This document shows positions 1-10,008 of a DNA stretch of 64,000 bases, in pieces. The notes beneath the pieces are model-generated. The model did not search any database, was not told where the DNA came from, and saw only the letters and a list, made by a program, of their open reading frames with translations. This DNA comes from Pachyseris speciosa (lineage: Eukaryota; Cnidaria; Anthozoa; Scleractinia; Pachyseridae). The stretch covers positions 1 to 64,000 of the forward strand of contig JAEMWC010001621.1 in NCBI GenBank assembly GCA_016490735.1, written 5' to 3'. Made by a program: the position numbers and the translations under genes. Every line of letters begins with the position of its first letter. Position 1 is the first letter of the stretch.

Positions 1-248
1 TAGATCGTTAAAGTTCGGGGATTAGTAAACTTGTAACATTAGTTAATAGTATTTTGACTGCGGCGGGTCATTATTGTAAATATATTTTTTAAATAGTTTT
101 AATCAGTATTTAATTTGTGATTTTACCTGATGAATTGCGTTTTATCTGATGAATTAGCGTTGTTCAGCTTGTTAGATTTTCATTAGTTATTAGGTGGAAT
201 ACCTGTAAACTACCTCTCAGGCTAAGTGTATATCCACAGTGAATAAAG

Positions 249-254
249 ATGATG

Positions 255-298
<44 letters not shown>
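249..298. repeat. (GAT)n microsatellite
   Basis: A near-perfect run of GAT trinucleotides with one early interruption. It lies in non-coding DNA just before a truncated inverted-repeat element. Confidence 0.95.
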
Positions 299-300
<2 letters not shown>

Positions 301-328
301 TGTAAATAGACTATGGAAAACAAGATTA

Positions 329-945
329 CCTTATTATATCATGAAATTATCATGAAATTAACACGAATTTAACTCGCTTAAGTTTTGTTAGTTTTAATTT
401 CCGCGTCATTAATTAACTGACGCGTAAACATTTGAATTATTTTCGCCTCAAAGTCTCGATACACTAAAGTCATTCTTGACGACTGGGACAGTTTGATCGT
501 TTACAATATTTCCGAAAAGGGAAAAGTATTCTTTTATCAGGGTGGAGATCAGCCGGTATCATGGACACTGTAAAGAGGCCAGATTCCTTCGTTTAACCCC
601 TACGTTATAGGGCCAATTCCACGAACATCGTTTGCATTGCGGATTTTTGCACTTAGTGTTTGAATAAATTTGTTGCTGTTGTCTCAACAAATTATGTTTC
701 CTTGTGTAAGTCGCGTTGATTTCAATTATTTTGACATTTTAGCACATCTTTCACGTTAATAACACCTTACCACGGTTTATGACGCCATTTTGACTGGGGG
801 GCGAACACGACAAAAAATTAAATGTATGGGATTTTGGCCGACTTTGAACCCGCTGTAACGCCCCTTCAAAGAGGTGGATTTCCAACATTTGCCACCCTTT
901 CATCATTCGACAGAAAATAAGGCCATTATAAGGATTTATTAAAGG
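329..945 (+). mobile_element. Truncated copy of a TA-target MITE-like element
   Basis: This segment aligns along most of its length with the complete element at 1,896-2,880. Shared parts include the start CCTTATTATA, the stretch reading GGTGGAGATCAGCCGGTATC, and the block containing CCACGGTTTATGACG. It has the left end but no right terminal inverted repeat, so it is a 5' fragment. No coding capacity is apparent. It ends just before a Penelope-like fragment. Confidence 0.75.
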
Positions 946-952
946 AAAGACA

Positions 953-1355
953 TTGCGTCTTTTGAGAACAAACTCATGCCAAAGAAATTTCGAGTTACTC
1001 AAACGAGATTTTCAATCCGATTACTCGACCGAGGCTATCCTCCTAGAGATAATCACAACGACAATAGCTGAAGTTAATTTCTCATCAAGGAAAGAGGCTT
1101 TAAAACGAAAACTAAGACATCTAACGAAATTTTGCCACTAGTTACTACATACAACCCGGCTTCAACGAATCTTAAAAAGATTCTTATGGAACACTGGCAC
1201 CTCATTTCAGACAACCCTAAACTCGCTCAAATATTTTCTAACACCCCTATTGTCGCTTACCGGAAGGACAAATCGCTCAAAGACTTTCTAGTCCGAGCAA
1301 AAAATCCCTTCCCAAGATTAAAACAACAAAAACAGGAGTTATATGCGGTAAGGAG
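953..1355 (+). pseudogene. Penelope-like retroelement fragment (RT-to-endonuclease linker)
   Basis: Two overlapping frames (953-1141 and 1132-1377) give a basic, Lys/Arg-rich stretch followed by VTTYNPASTNLKKILMEHW and then IVAYRKDKSLKDFLVRAK. The series TTYNP, LKKI, HW, Y(R/K)K, SLKD, LVRAK is typical of the region between the reverse transcriptase and the GIY-YIG endonuclease of Penelope-like elements (family knowledge). The frame changes near 1,135 and the similarity stops near 1,355, so this is a broken internal piece. The catalytic RT motifs and the endonuclease are absent here. Confidence in the family is moderate because no search was run. Confidence 0.6.
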
Positions 1356-1390
1356 GATGACAATATTACAGTCATAATTTGAGATCCAAC

Positions 1391-1451
1391 ATTTGCGGTC
1401 CTGAATTTGGGGATCATTTGCGGTCCGGATCATTTGCGGTCCTGGGATCAT
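1391..1451 (+). repeat. Three close copies of an ATTTGCGGTCC motif
   Basis: ATTTGCGGTCC occurs three times within about 60 bases, separated by GGATC-containing linkers. The copies directly follow the Penelope-like fragment. No function can be assigned. Confidence 0.7.
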
Positions 1452-1611
1452 ATAGTAGCTTATAGTGCTGGATCAACTCAAGTCCGTGACAGAATAATTC
1501 TAAGCTTATGTTTTGTTTCCCTTTGTCAGCGTCGAGATTGTTCTTTATGAGTCGCCTGTATTACCACACACGCGATTGTGATACAGTTCGGTGAGAGCAT
1601 GTTAAATTTAA

Positions 1612-1895
1612 TGAGGCCTTCCAAGGGGTGGTCTAGTGTCGCTTATTCGCTCGTTTACGACTCTGTCTGTCGCTTGTTTCGTTGGGGACAAATGTCGCTG
1701 TCGCAAAGAAAACAAAGAGGAATGGAAAGCGAATTGTCGCTGTTCGCAAACTGTCGCGCATTGTCTGCCAATTTCTGTCGGTTGTCGGTGTTTTGGGAGA
1801 AGAATGTCACCTGTTTTCGGAGCTTTGTCTCTTGTCCCTTCAACCCACTGGACGCATCTTTTATGGTTTTCCGTGATCATCAATTTCGAACAATA
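1612..1895. repeat. TGTCG-rich dispersed repeat
   Basis: The stretch begins GAGGCCTTCCAAGG and contains many TGTCGC/TGTCGG words. A related sequence at about 14,958-15,190 also starts GAGGCCCTTCCAAGG and interrupts a reverse transcriptase gene there. The shared start and composition suggest a dispersed repeat of unknown type. Open frames on both strands appear to be incidental. Confidence 0.45.
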
Positions 1896-2880
1896 CCTTA
1901 TTATAGGAAATTAACGCTTTATGAAATTAACGCGAATTTAACTCGCGTTAATTTTTGTTAGCTTTAATTTCCGCGTCATTACTTATGTGACGCATAATAT
2001 TTGAATTAGTTTCACCTCAAATTCTCGATATACTCCAGACATTCTTGACAACTAGGGTAGTTTAATCGTTTACAATATCTCCGAAAAAGGAGAAAGTATT
2101 CTTTTATCAGGGTGGAGATCAGCCGGTATCATGGACACTGTAAAGCGACAAGATTCCTTCGTTTAACCCCTACGTTTAGGGCCAATTCCACGAACATCAT
2201 TTGCATTGCGGATTTTTACACTTGGTGTTTGAATAAATTTGTTCCTGTGTAAGTCACGTTAATTTCCCTTATTTTGAAATTTCAGCACATATTTCGCGTT
2301 AATAGACCGTCCCACGGTTTATGACGTCATTTTGACTGGGGCGGGGGGAGGGGGGTGCAAACCGCTGTAACGCCGCTACAAAGAGTCGGATGTCCAACAT
2401 ATGCCACTACTTTAAATAGTTTTATTGATATCATTCATTCAACAGAGAATAAGACCATTAAAGGAGGTACGACGCGACGTCCGTAAATTCGAATTATAAA
2501 TCTTTGCATCTGGCTTCTAAGTTCGCGGCAATTTGCATAATTTTGATTAGAAGGGTTTGTATGAAATCTTAAAAATTGGCTTACGGTCGTTGTAGCCTGA
2601 ATCTGTCCTTTATAATTCATGAAAATAATTGCAGTACAAATGTCTTTTAAAAGACATTTTCACTGTGGAAATCCGCCTCTTTGTTACGGCGTTACAGCGG
2701 TTCAAAGTCGGCCAAAATCCCATACATTTACTGTAATTTTAGCCGTGTTTGCCTCCAGCTAAAATTGGGCGTCAGAAACCGTGGACATGTCTATTCCTTT
2801 ACTAAAAAGTAATTCTTCCTTCAATTCGCGTTTATTTCAAATACCTTAATTAACACGATCGTTAATTTCCTATAATAAGG
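1896..2880. mobile_element. 985-bp TIR element with TA target duplication
   Basis: The ends are CCTTATTATAGGAAATTAAC and its exact reverse complement, each flanked by TA, as expected for Tc1/mariner-type insertion. A second, longer inverted pair lies inside: the CCACGGTTTATGACGTCATT block near 2,310 is mirrored near 2,780, and the TAACGCCG block near 2,370 is mirrored near 2,690. The interior could therefore fold back on itself. There is no transposase frame, so this is a non-autonomous MITE-like element. A truncated relative lies at 329-945 and a small piece near 39,411. Confidence 0.85.
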
Positions 2881-2882
2881 TA

Positions 2883-4521
2883 GTTCTGGCACAAGTGAGA
2901 CGACTGACTTGCGACAGCGCCTCTTGCTTTTGAAAGCTTGTGGCCAAATGAAGCAACAACATCAGCCAACACCAAGTTATCGGCTCCAGAAAAAAAATAC
3001 CAGCTATTCCATGTATTTGCTGACACTCAATAAAAAACGAGTGGGATGTTTTTTGCAGTACATGTGAGACTTTTCTTGAAAATTCGGCTTGCTGGATCAT
3101 CACATGTTTACTCGCGGTTATGTAAATCCGAGAATGATTTACGTTAATTGAGAGATTGACATTCTGACAGTAGAAAATCCAAATTAAGCAAATGTGGGCG
3201 GAATGGGGTCGTTAAAGAAAATCTCCCAGGCTCTCTTTCCTCCCTTTCCCCTTTCCCTTCCCCCTCCCCGCTAAATTTTCTTTGCTCGCTCGCGCGGACG
3301 CCCCAAATATCCGAGAGCGCCTGGAACAGGCTACTCTTCAGGTGGGTGACACGAAAACCACGAGGCTTCCTCAAATCATTCATCCTATTTCAACAGTTAT
3401 CGGAGGCAGGGTTGAGGAGCTCTGTATGGCGGAAAACCACGAGGCTTCAAATCATTCATCCTATTCATAGTTATCGGAGGCAGGTATGGCCAGGAGCCTC
3501 TGGTATGGCTGAAAAGTTGGAAAACTTTCATTTTTTTTTGATCATGCGCCCCTTAATATTTCATTTGAAAATATCTCAATGCCACTTCCCTCCCTCTCCC
3601 TCCCTCCCTCCCTCCTCCCTCCCTCCTTTCCCTCCTCCCTCCCTCCTCCCTCCCTCCCTCTCTCTCCCTCTTCAAACCTTGTTGTCATATTTCTATGAAG
3701 TGTACGTTGTAAATAGGCCTATAGCAAGGATGCAAACCGTTCGGCATTAGTGCAATAGCAAATTGGATATTAGCTCTGAAGGTCAGCAGAGCAGGTCACA
3801 TCCTTTTTACTGCCTTCGTGATTACCGGCTACCATGTTAGTTCTACAGACAAGATTAAACTTTGCCATCTTACTCCAACTTGTTTCTTTGCTCTACCCAG
3901 GTGTGCAAATGCGTATTGCTGACATGTTGCTAGAACTCCACCCAGGAATACTATCCGTTGCTTCATGATACAGAAAATGAGTTTAGGAGTTTATTCCCCG
4001 TTGCTCATGTTTGATTTGCTAGACTGCGTAGATTTGAACACATTTTTCCAACAGTATGGAAAGACAAACTTTAAGGTCGCGCAGGACCTTTCCTCTAGTT
4101 ACGTATGTATTTAGTTCATAAATAGTATGCACGAACTGCGTTGGCAGATTCCGAAAACACACGAAATATTCAATAAACTTAGAATAAATTTAGAATGTAA
4201 AAACTCTTGTCGAGAATATTGCGTGCATCGTCGGAATCAGTGGCACGGTTCGTGATTACTCTTGAAATAAATGCATAATGAGATTAAGTGTCCTGCGCAG
4301 GTTCGTTGCACCCAAAACACCGAATACTTTCGTAAGGAAATTCAAATTGAAACCCTTTTCCTAAACTCTAAAATAGCTTCATGCAATGCAAGGTAGTGAA
4401 TTATAATCAGATTCCCAACGTTAAGATCACGCAGGACACTTACGCCATTACGTATGTTTTTATTAAACGAGTATGCACTACCTGCGACGACTGCTCCGAA
4501 AACACTTGATTATCGATTTAT
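2883..4521. other. Non-coding stretch between MITE and CUB gene
   Basis: No convincing exon is visible. A block with the words ACCACGAGGCTTC and TATCGGAGGCAGG is duplicated in tandem (about 3,355-3,412 and 3,431-3,485). A phrase near 3,306-3,332 containing CTGGAACAGGCTA recurs near 38,880. A pyrimidine microsatellite follows. The downstream side of the CUB gene, including any 3' UTR, lies here. Confidence 0.5.
3586..3670 (+). repeat. (CCCT)n pyrimidine-rich microsatellite
   Basis: About 85 bases are almost entirely C and T, with a CCCT/CCTCC period. This is a simple-sequence tract with no coding sense. Confidence 0.95.
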
Positions 4522-4738
4522 TTAGTGCTGATCACTTTTCCTACCTATTCTTGTTGGACTTGATCCGCTTTCCTTGATGCGGAAGAGCATGCGAAATCCA
4601 TTTCTTTGAACGATATAGTCAGAGTGGAATATTATCACTGCATACCCTCCAGTAACTTCAACTGTTTTCCCAGTCTTTGTACCACAGTACACACCAAATG
4701 ACTGGCCTTTCTCATCAGTAATCTTCAAGTAATCATAG
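4522..4738 (-). CDS. CUB-domain secreted protein, exon 3 (C-terminal half of CUB and stop)
   Basis: The exon begins after a TTCGCAG acceptor in the phase left by exon 2, completing a Ser codon. It then reads YDYLKITDEKG, VYCG and NGFRMLFR, and ends in a stop after SPTRIGRKSDQH. YDYL directly after the third cysteine, the CG pair, and the closing F-R-(M/L)-x-F strand are standard CUB features. With exons 1 and 2 this gives about 155 residues and four CUB cysteines. The short basic tail after the domain has no recognisable motif. An alternative 3' exon cannot be excluded, but the stop is in frame. Confidence 0.85.
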
Positions 4739-5272
4739 CTGCGAAGAAAACTGCTCAGTTAGAACTGGGGGCATTCACTACTTTTAGTAAAACAAGAGAA
4801 ATGGAAAAGTTTGGATTTGTGAAGCAGGCCGGTACATCACTTTCACTACATGCAGAGGAAGCTCAGGGTATGAGGGGCCGGTCAGTGGATAATTGAGATG
4901 ATTTGTGTAACACCGTCAATCGTATAGTATTATAAAGATTCCCTAAGGAGGTGATTTTAAAAACTTAGTTGTTTCGATAACGTTTTTCATTGATTTGAAC
5001 CCTCCAATGCATTGCGCGAAACCTGTGAAACGTTTCAAAATGCCTGTCGCAAACGTTATTGTAGCAATAAAAGTACCAAGTAACCAATAACTATTACTAC
5101 TGATTTTCAAAGGTAAACCTGCCAAACAATTTTTATCATTTTTTTTTCTTTTGAAGATCATTTTAATGGTGCTTTTCTAAGTTTCTAAGAGCTGGGAATG
5201 TTCGGCACACTGCAAAGTTACTGGTAACTTATAGTACACTAATAAATTAACATTATAAATTCAAACTTAGGA

Positions 5273-5863
5273 AGGAAATTGAGCGATATTTAAAACGAAC
5301 GACGTTTCGATGACAGCATGTCATCATTATCAAGTTCAAACTACATGTAGAATTGATAACGTATATGTAGGAAAATAAGCGCCAAAATATTTGGAGGTGT
5401 TAAAGTATTCAACTGTTATGTAGAGAATTTAGCGCGAACTAGACTACGAGCAGTCTCTCTTTTTTTCACAGTCCGTCGAACAAAACGCAGGAGACACGCA
5501 AATGACCACGCGCGTAACTGAAGGAGCGAGGCGTGAAAGGCACGAAAATTTCTTCTCGGGCTGCCGCCCTCGTTTCTCGCGTCGCGTGCACTTCACTAAA
5601 TCTGAAGAAAGAGAGAGACTGCTCGCAGTCTAGGCGCGAACGAAACCTGACTGTGTGTTAAGTTTTGGTTCTATTTTCCTGATGAAAAGCCTCTCGTAGG
5701 TCAAAGAGTCCAGCTTTGAGCAGCATTTCTTTAGAAATGTAAATTGTTCTAGTAAATTAGTTGCATGTAGCTTGTGATCTTCTTTCAGGTGTTTACCAAT
5801 TGCAGAATATTTATGTTCAGCAATACGCTGAGAACCTTTAACGTTCAGGTTCGGATTAACCAA
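5273..5863 (-). pseudogene. Penelope-like element 3' end with GIY-YIG endonuclease C-terminus
   Basis: The minus-strand frame at 5,863-5,630 contains RIAEHKYSAIGKHLKEDH, then FLKKCCSKLDSLTYERLFIR and PKLNTQSGFVRA. The order (R-x-AEH-x-SAIGKH, a K-C pair, YE-x-LFI, P-x-LNTQS) matches the distal GIY-YIG endonuclease of Penelope-like elements. The GIY-YIG start and the whole reverse transcriptase are missing. The tail down to about 5,273 includes a GATGAC/GTCATC hairpin beside CGACGTTTCG, typical of Penelope termini. A MITE sits just beyond the coding end. The fragment lies in intron 2 of the CUB gene, on the same strand. Confidence 0.75.
5439..5633. mobile_element. 195-bp MITE with CTAGAC termini
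   Basis: Both ends read CTAGACT(A/G)CGAGCAGTCTC facing inward, one mismatch in about 21 bases. The flanks repeat GCGCGAA, a 7-bp target duplication. The insertion separates the Penelope-like coding end from its 3' tail, so the MITE is the younger insertion. It has no coding capacity. Confidence 0.9.
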
Positions 5864-7022
5864 AATTTTAATAAGAAACTGCTAAGTACGTCATACCCAA
5901 GCTGAGACTAAGAGATAAAAGCGCTTTTAGCTTCTACAGTCGTTTCTGCATCGAGCTACATGTATAAACATCAACATTGCAGATATGCATGATTTCCTAC
6001 CGGTTTAAAAAATTTTAGAGCTCGGGCTATGTTTTCTAGTCATTATGAACTATGAAAGAGTAATATACTTAACAACATGTTAAGAACGCTTTATGCTCAA
6101 AACATGAAAAAATTAAGAACATTCAGTCTCTGTTCAGCCTCAGCTCAAAATAATTGTGTATCTAACTGGATTTCGTGCTGTGGCTCGGCTTGATTTTGTG
6201 AAAAGACGAAACTGCTGATGGTAGAGTCAATGGGTCGCAGAGGATAAATGAGTTTCAGGAACATTAATTTCAGGTCTAAATCTAAATCTAAATCGGTACT
6301 GTGCAAAACCACCCTAAGCGGGATATACGTGTACAGCGTTGCGGTCAGCAGTTATTCAGTCATAGTACTGCTTTTGATTATGAAAAATTAGGTTATTAAA
6401 AATGCGGTCACGTAGAAGGTAGGAAGCATGCAACAGATGTGGCATTCTGAATTTAAGAGGGTAGATGGTTCTACTCTGATACTGTGCGTGGGAAGAATGA
6501 TGATTAGTAACAGTTCTTGTGTGTTGTTACTTACATTGGCAAAAATACCCGGAGAAGATGGGAAGACGATGTGAGCGAATTAACATTGTCTTCAGGAGTC
6601 AATGTTTACAGCAATTGCAGCACGTCGGACGGCATAAGTGACTGGGTAATTTATCTATAAATGTTCCCAACTCATCTTGCCTCACCCCTCACCCCTACAG
6701 ATATCAAATCACACAGACAAACGGTCCTGAGTGTTTTCTTCCATCCTATGGTGCTGACAACGCGAAAATTTGACCGCAGCAGTAAACATTTACAACTACT
6801 CAGTCCCCTCCTCTCGGTATTGCCGCGTAAACTTGACGCTTTCAAATCCGACAACGTAAGTTGAAATAACCGTGTACTTGTTGTCGACATGACTTTGATA
6901 GAATAAGTGCATTAAGATACTTTGTTGTTGTTTTATTGGGTGGGGACGCGTGTTTCTCGTTGGTTTCCTTTCATTTCAACTTCCATTCCAACGAAGGGTA
7001 GCTTAATATATTATTGCTTGCT

Positions 7023-7245
7023 GTTGATGATCTGCGAGATGCTGTTTACCAGGAACATGAAACCAAGACGTAAAACGCAATCAGATTCCGTTCGGTCCGA
7101 ATTTATCTACAAAGAAACGTACTAAATACTTAACACCTCCAAATATTTTCGCGCTTAATTTTTCTATTTCTATCAAGTACTTTAAACTTGATATTGATGA
7201 CATGGAGTCATCGAAACGTCATTCGTTTTTAACATCGCTTATGTT
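7023..7245 (+). pseudogene. Second Penelope-like 3' end, opposite orientation
   Basis: The plus-strand frame contains ICEMLFTRNMKPRRKTQSDS and ends shortly after. This is the same endonuclease C-terminal pattern (EMLF, KP, TQSDS-x-R) as the minus-strand copy at 5.6-5.9 kb. The tail at about 7,185-7,245 is the inverted counterpart of 5,273-5,345: both carry a GATGAC...GTCATC hairpin next to CGAAACGTC. The two 3' ends point outward, with about 1.2 kb of unassigned DNA between them. Confidence 0.65.
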
Positions 7246-7921
7246 CCTTCTAAAATGTTTTGCAAAACATTATGCGATTGAAATTCATACTTGACCATTT
7301 TTTCCTTAACATGAAGAAAGAGTTGAGGGAGCTCTAAACTGCTTTAAGAAAATACGTCTACTTTCATTTTGAAGTCTTTGCATGGTGTTTGTTTGTTTGT
7401 TTGTTTATTTTTTGTTATATTTGTCAATGTTGTTGTCGTTCTTGTTTGTCTCTAATTCTTTTAACCGTTGGGTACTGAGACGGCATCTTTCAGTAAACAT
7501 GTGCGCTTATTATTATTATTATTTTTTTTTTCTATTTCTGCTTTCAGTAAAAACATTTAGTGCGATTCGTGAATTATTCAGCAACAGGATTCGAGTTGTA
7601 CATTAGGCACCCAGTTGTTCAAAACACGTTTCAGCTAACGCAGGATTCCACAAGGTGAACAGTTGATTCTAGTGGAATTGCTTATTCTTACAGATTCTTA
7701 TAACAGATTTTTGTCTTCAATTTTGACCCAGATATTCAATTTTTACTTTTAGCATAAAAGCACTGACCCTGAAGGATATTTTTTGAAGATACGAGATGAA
7801 AACCTTTTGATCGTGGATAAAGTTCGTGGATAAAGTTGCAACGCCTTTCGAACTCGTGGTCCCTTATGACTAACACCTGCAGGGCATATTTCATGTTAAT
7901 TTTATAGTTGCCATTAGTTAC

Positions 7922-8090
7922 CTGCATGTCGAAGTATCATCGTCATAATCCTCTTCCAAGTCAAATTCAAAGTCAATCACCAATGACCTGCCCTCTGGGA
8001 CTGGAACCCAGTACGTACAGTGCTTATTGGATGGGTAGTTGTTTGGATAGCCAGGGCTTGTGAGCGAATTGTTTACCACGGCTCCACATT
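7922..8090 (-). CDS. CUB-domain secreted protein, exon 2 (N-terminal half of CUB)
   Basis: Bounded by a TTCTACAG acceptor and a GTAACT donor, this exon reads CGAVVNNSLTSPGYPNNYPS, then CTYW, then FEFDLEEDYDDDTSTC. The C-G opening, the SPGYPNNYP turn, the second cysteine in C-x-W context and the acidic D/E cluster before the third cysteine are hallmark CUB features; the acidic cluster often binds calcium in this family. Entry phase 1 and exit phase 2 fit exons 1 and 3 exactly, joining C to SYDYLKI. CUB domains mediate extracellular protein or sugar contacts; the partner here is unknown. Confidence 0.88.
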
Positions 8091-9136
8091 CTGTAGAAAA
8101 ACAAAAGTACAATACAGTTAATATCTACAGCGCATTCACCTGCCATGCAGCGTACAATGTACAAATATGGAACCAGGCCACAGCAAAGATACTGATGATC
8201 ACTGATAACAATTTGCGTTTATAGTGGAAATAAAAAAAAAAAAAAAACCACGGAACCCGGATAGTCGCTCGGTTACTGAGAGTATTTAGAACAAGTCGGA
8301 ATGTTACTACTCTTCTCCTGGTCTAGTCCTGGTCACTGGATGCTTTTATATTTTTAAATCGTGAATAATATAACTCTTTTAGTAGAGTGCATTACAGCTG
8401 TTCAAGGTGCAAAAAATTATTTAAAAGTGTTAATAAAAAAGTGCTGGACCATGTTAGCACTTGCCCTAGTGCCCCTAAAACAGTGCAACTAAAACAGAAG
8501 AATGAGGACTAAGGGACGGACCATTAGAAGTAACCAGGGGGGGGGGGGGGGTGACATTTCCCCCAAAAAAGATTCCTGCAAGGGAAACTTGTCAAAAAAA
8601 ATACTGCGAGCGGTGATATGTTAAAAAAAAATTCTTGCACAGGAAGCGAGATGCATAGCACTTAAGGTTATTAAAAGTATGGGATAAGGGGGAAAAGGTA
8701 ACATAAAACAATGTCTAAAGAGAATTGAAATTCTTAATTTGTCCTTCAGTACTTTTATTTGAAAACAATTGTTTGATATTTCTTCATTCAAAAAACATAA
8801 ATAGCATAAATGGCTTGCTTTTTACACAGTCATCATTACCACTGTTAGTATAAACCACACAAGTGAATACTGCTTTTCGCGCGCTCTGATTGGTTAACTC
8901 GGAGGTGATTAGCAAGTACTAATCAGTTGTGAAATGTAAATTTCCACCAATAAATAACAGTATATTATGAGACGCGAGTGAACACGGCGAAAGGAAAGTT
9001 TTGGGGAAACTGTTTACAAGTATCAAGAAAAAGTTACTGTAGACTGCACAAGCAGTCTGGTCAAGTCCCCCGGCCAGTGATGTAAACTATCCCTGAAAAG
9101 CCCCGACGGGGAGAGGATAAGTATGTATGTATTGTA

Positions 9137-9338
9137 TTTTAGTATAAATCTACCAGCGTTCTATCACGAATGCCGTTCTCTGATTGGCTACGCTACTCGC
9201 TATCTATTCTATGATAGATAGTGAGTAGCGGTTGTCGACAAAATGGCGGCCGCTTCTTCGCGTTTTCGAAGTGTCTGCGAGGAGGATTTAGATAATTTAA
9301 TTGTTTAGTTTTGAACGACTAGTAGATTTATACTAAAA
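9137..9338. mobile_element. Small inverted-repeat element (MITE-like), about 200 bp
   Basis: The left end TTTTAGTATAAATCTACCAG is mirrored by a right end reading CTAGTAGATTTATACTAAAA. Inside, 9,190-9,229 forms a strong hairpin: CGCTACTCGCTATCTAT pairs with ATAGATAGTGAGTAGCG. No target duplication is clear. It lies in intron 1 of the CUB gene. Confidence 0.7.
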
Positions 9339-9358
9339 CAATTAGATGATTCGCTCTC

Positions 9359-9421
9359 GATTTCTATCGCGTGATAGTTGATTCGGGCTGCGCCCTCATC
9401 AGCTATCACGCGATAGAAATC
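9359..9421. repeat. Hairpin with ATCGCGTGATAG arms
   Basis: ATTTCTATCGCGTGATAG and its reverse complement flank a short GC-rich loop (TTCGGGCTGCGCCC). The arms are nearly perfect over about 20 bp. It follows the small element at 9,137 and may belong to the same larger repeat. Confidence 0.75.
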
Positions 9422-9909
9422 TTTTCTCCTTCAACTAAACAGTTAAAGAACTGTGAAAAATCAGTGCGATTGTGGAAAGACAGTTTTTAGCGCGTTTTTT
9501 TTTTTTTCAGGCTTTCTTTTACTACGAAGGAAGCGTTCATAACTGCGAAGATCTTAGACGTCTTCAGTCTTTCAACCGCAGTTCAATTGATGTTTTTCCT
9601 GTATTTAAATGTAGGTATTTGTTCATCATTCACGGGTTTATTCCGAACTCAACTTATTACCTCAGTTGGTACAGCAATACACCGGCAACGTGGAAGTTAT
9701 GATTCCAACTTCCGTACGAGCCTGAACTTTTTCAGGATTTGTTTTCGCTACCCTTTCCCAAATCGTTCGCTCAAATGGACTTCACTGGGCCTTAAAGATC
9801 ATATTGATCAATGGCTTATTTCACTAGTCTAAAACTCGGATAGCTTGAAAAAACGAAGAAAAGTGTTTTACTTTTTCACTGACGATAACGAGAGATTTTG
9901 CGTCCTCAC

Positions 9910-9991
9910 CTTGGCCGAAGGTGCCGTTGTTTCCGCTCCACACCAACACAAGCAGAAATAAAAGCACTTCCTTGCTGCAGAACTGCATCAT
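9910..9991 (-). CDS. CUB-domain secreted protein, exon 1 (start and signal peptide)
   Basis: The exon encodes two Met codons followed by QFCSKEVLLFLLVLVWSG and NNGTFGQ. This is a basic residue, a strongly hydrophobic core and small polar residues, a textbook secretory signal peptide of about 25 residues. The GTGAGG donor leaves one base (phase 1) that forms a Glu codon with exon 2, so the mature protein starts close to the CUB domain. The first ATG in frame was chosen; the second follows at once. An acceptor TTTCAG at about 10,009 suggests a non-coding leader exon upstream, and a GTGAGT donor near 10,160 could end it. The introns are about 1.8 and 3.2 kb. The complete product is a single-CUB secreted protein; a host role cannot be inferred. 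Confidence 0.83.
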
Positions 9992-10008
9992 CGTTCGAAT
10001 ATTCAACC

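Noticed and set aside
1578..1961. 127-codon frame in the TGTCG-rich stretch
   Set aside because: Several frames on both strands are open there, the composition is repetitive, and there is no domain or splice evidence.
7185..7245. Hammerhead ribozyme in the Penelope tail
   Set aside because: A GATGA word and CGAAAC are present, but GATGAC pairs with GTCATC in a simple hairpin, which is incompatible with the hammerhead core as read. A covariance search would be decisive.
8537..8552. Poly-G tract as a regulatory quadruplex
   Set aside because: A homopolymer run beside degenerate repeat DNA with no gene-linked position; similar runs at 18,899 and 37,185 are also in repeats.
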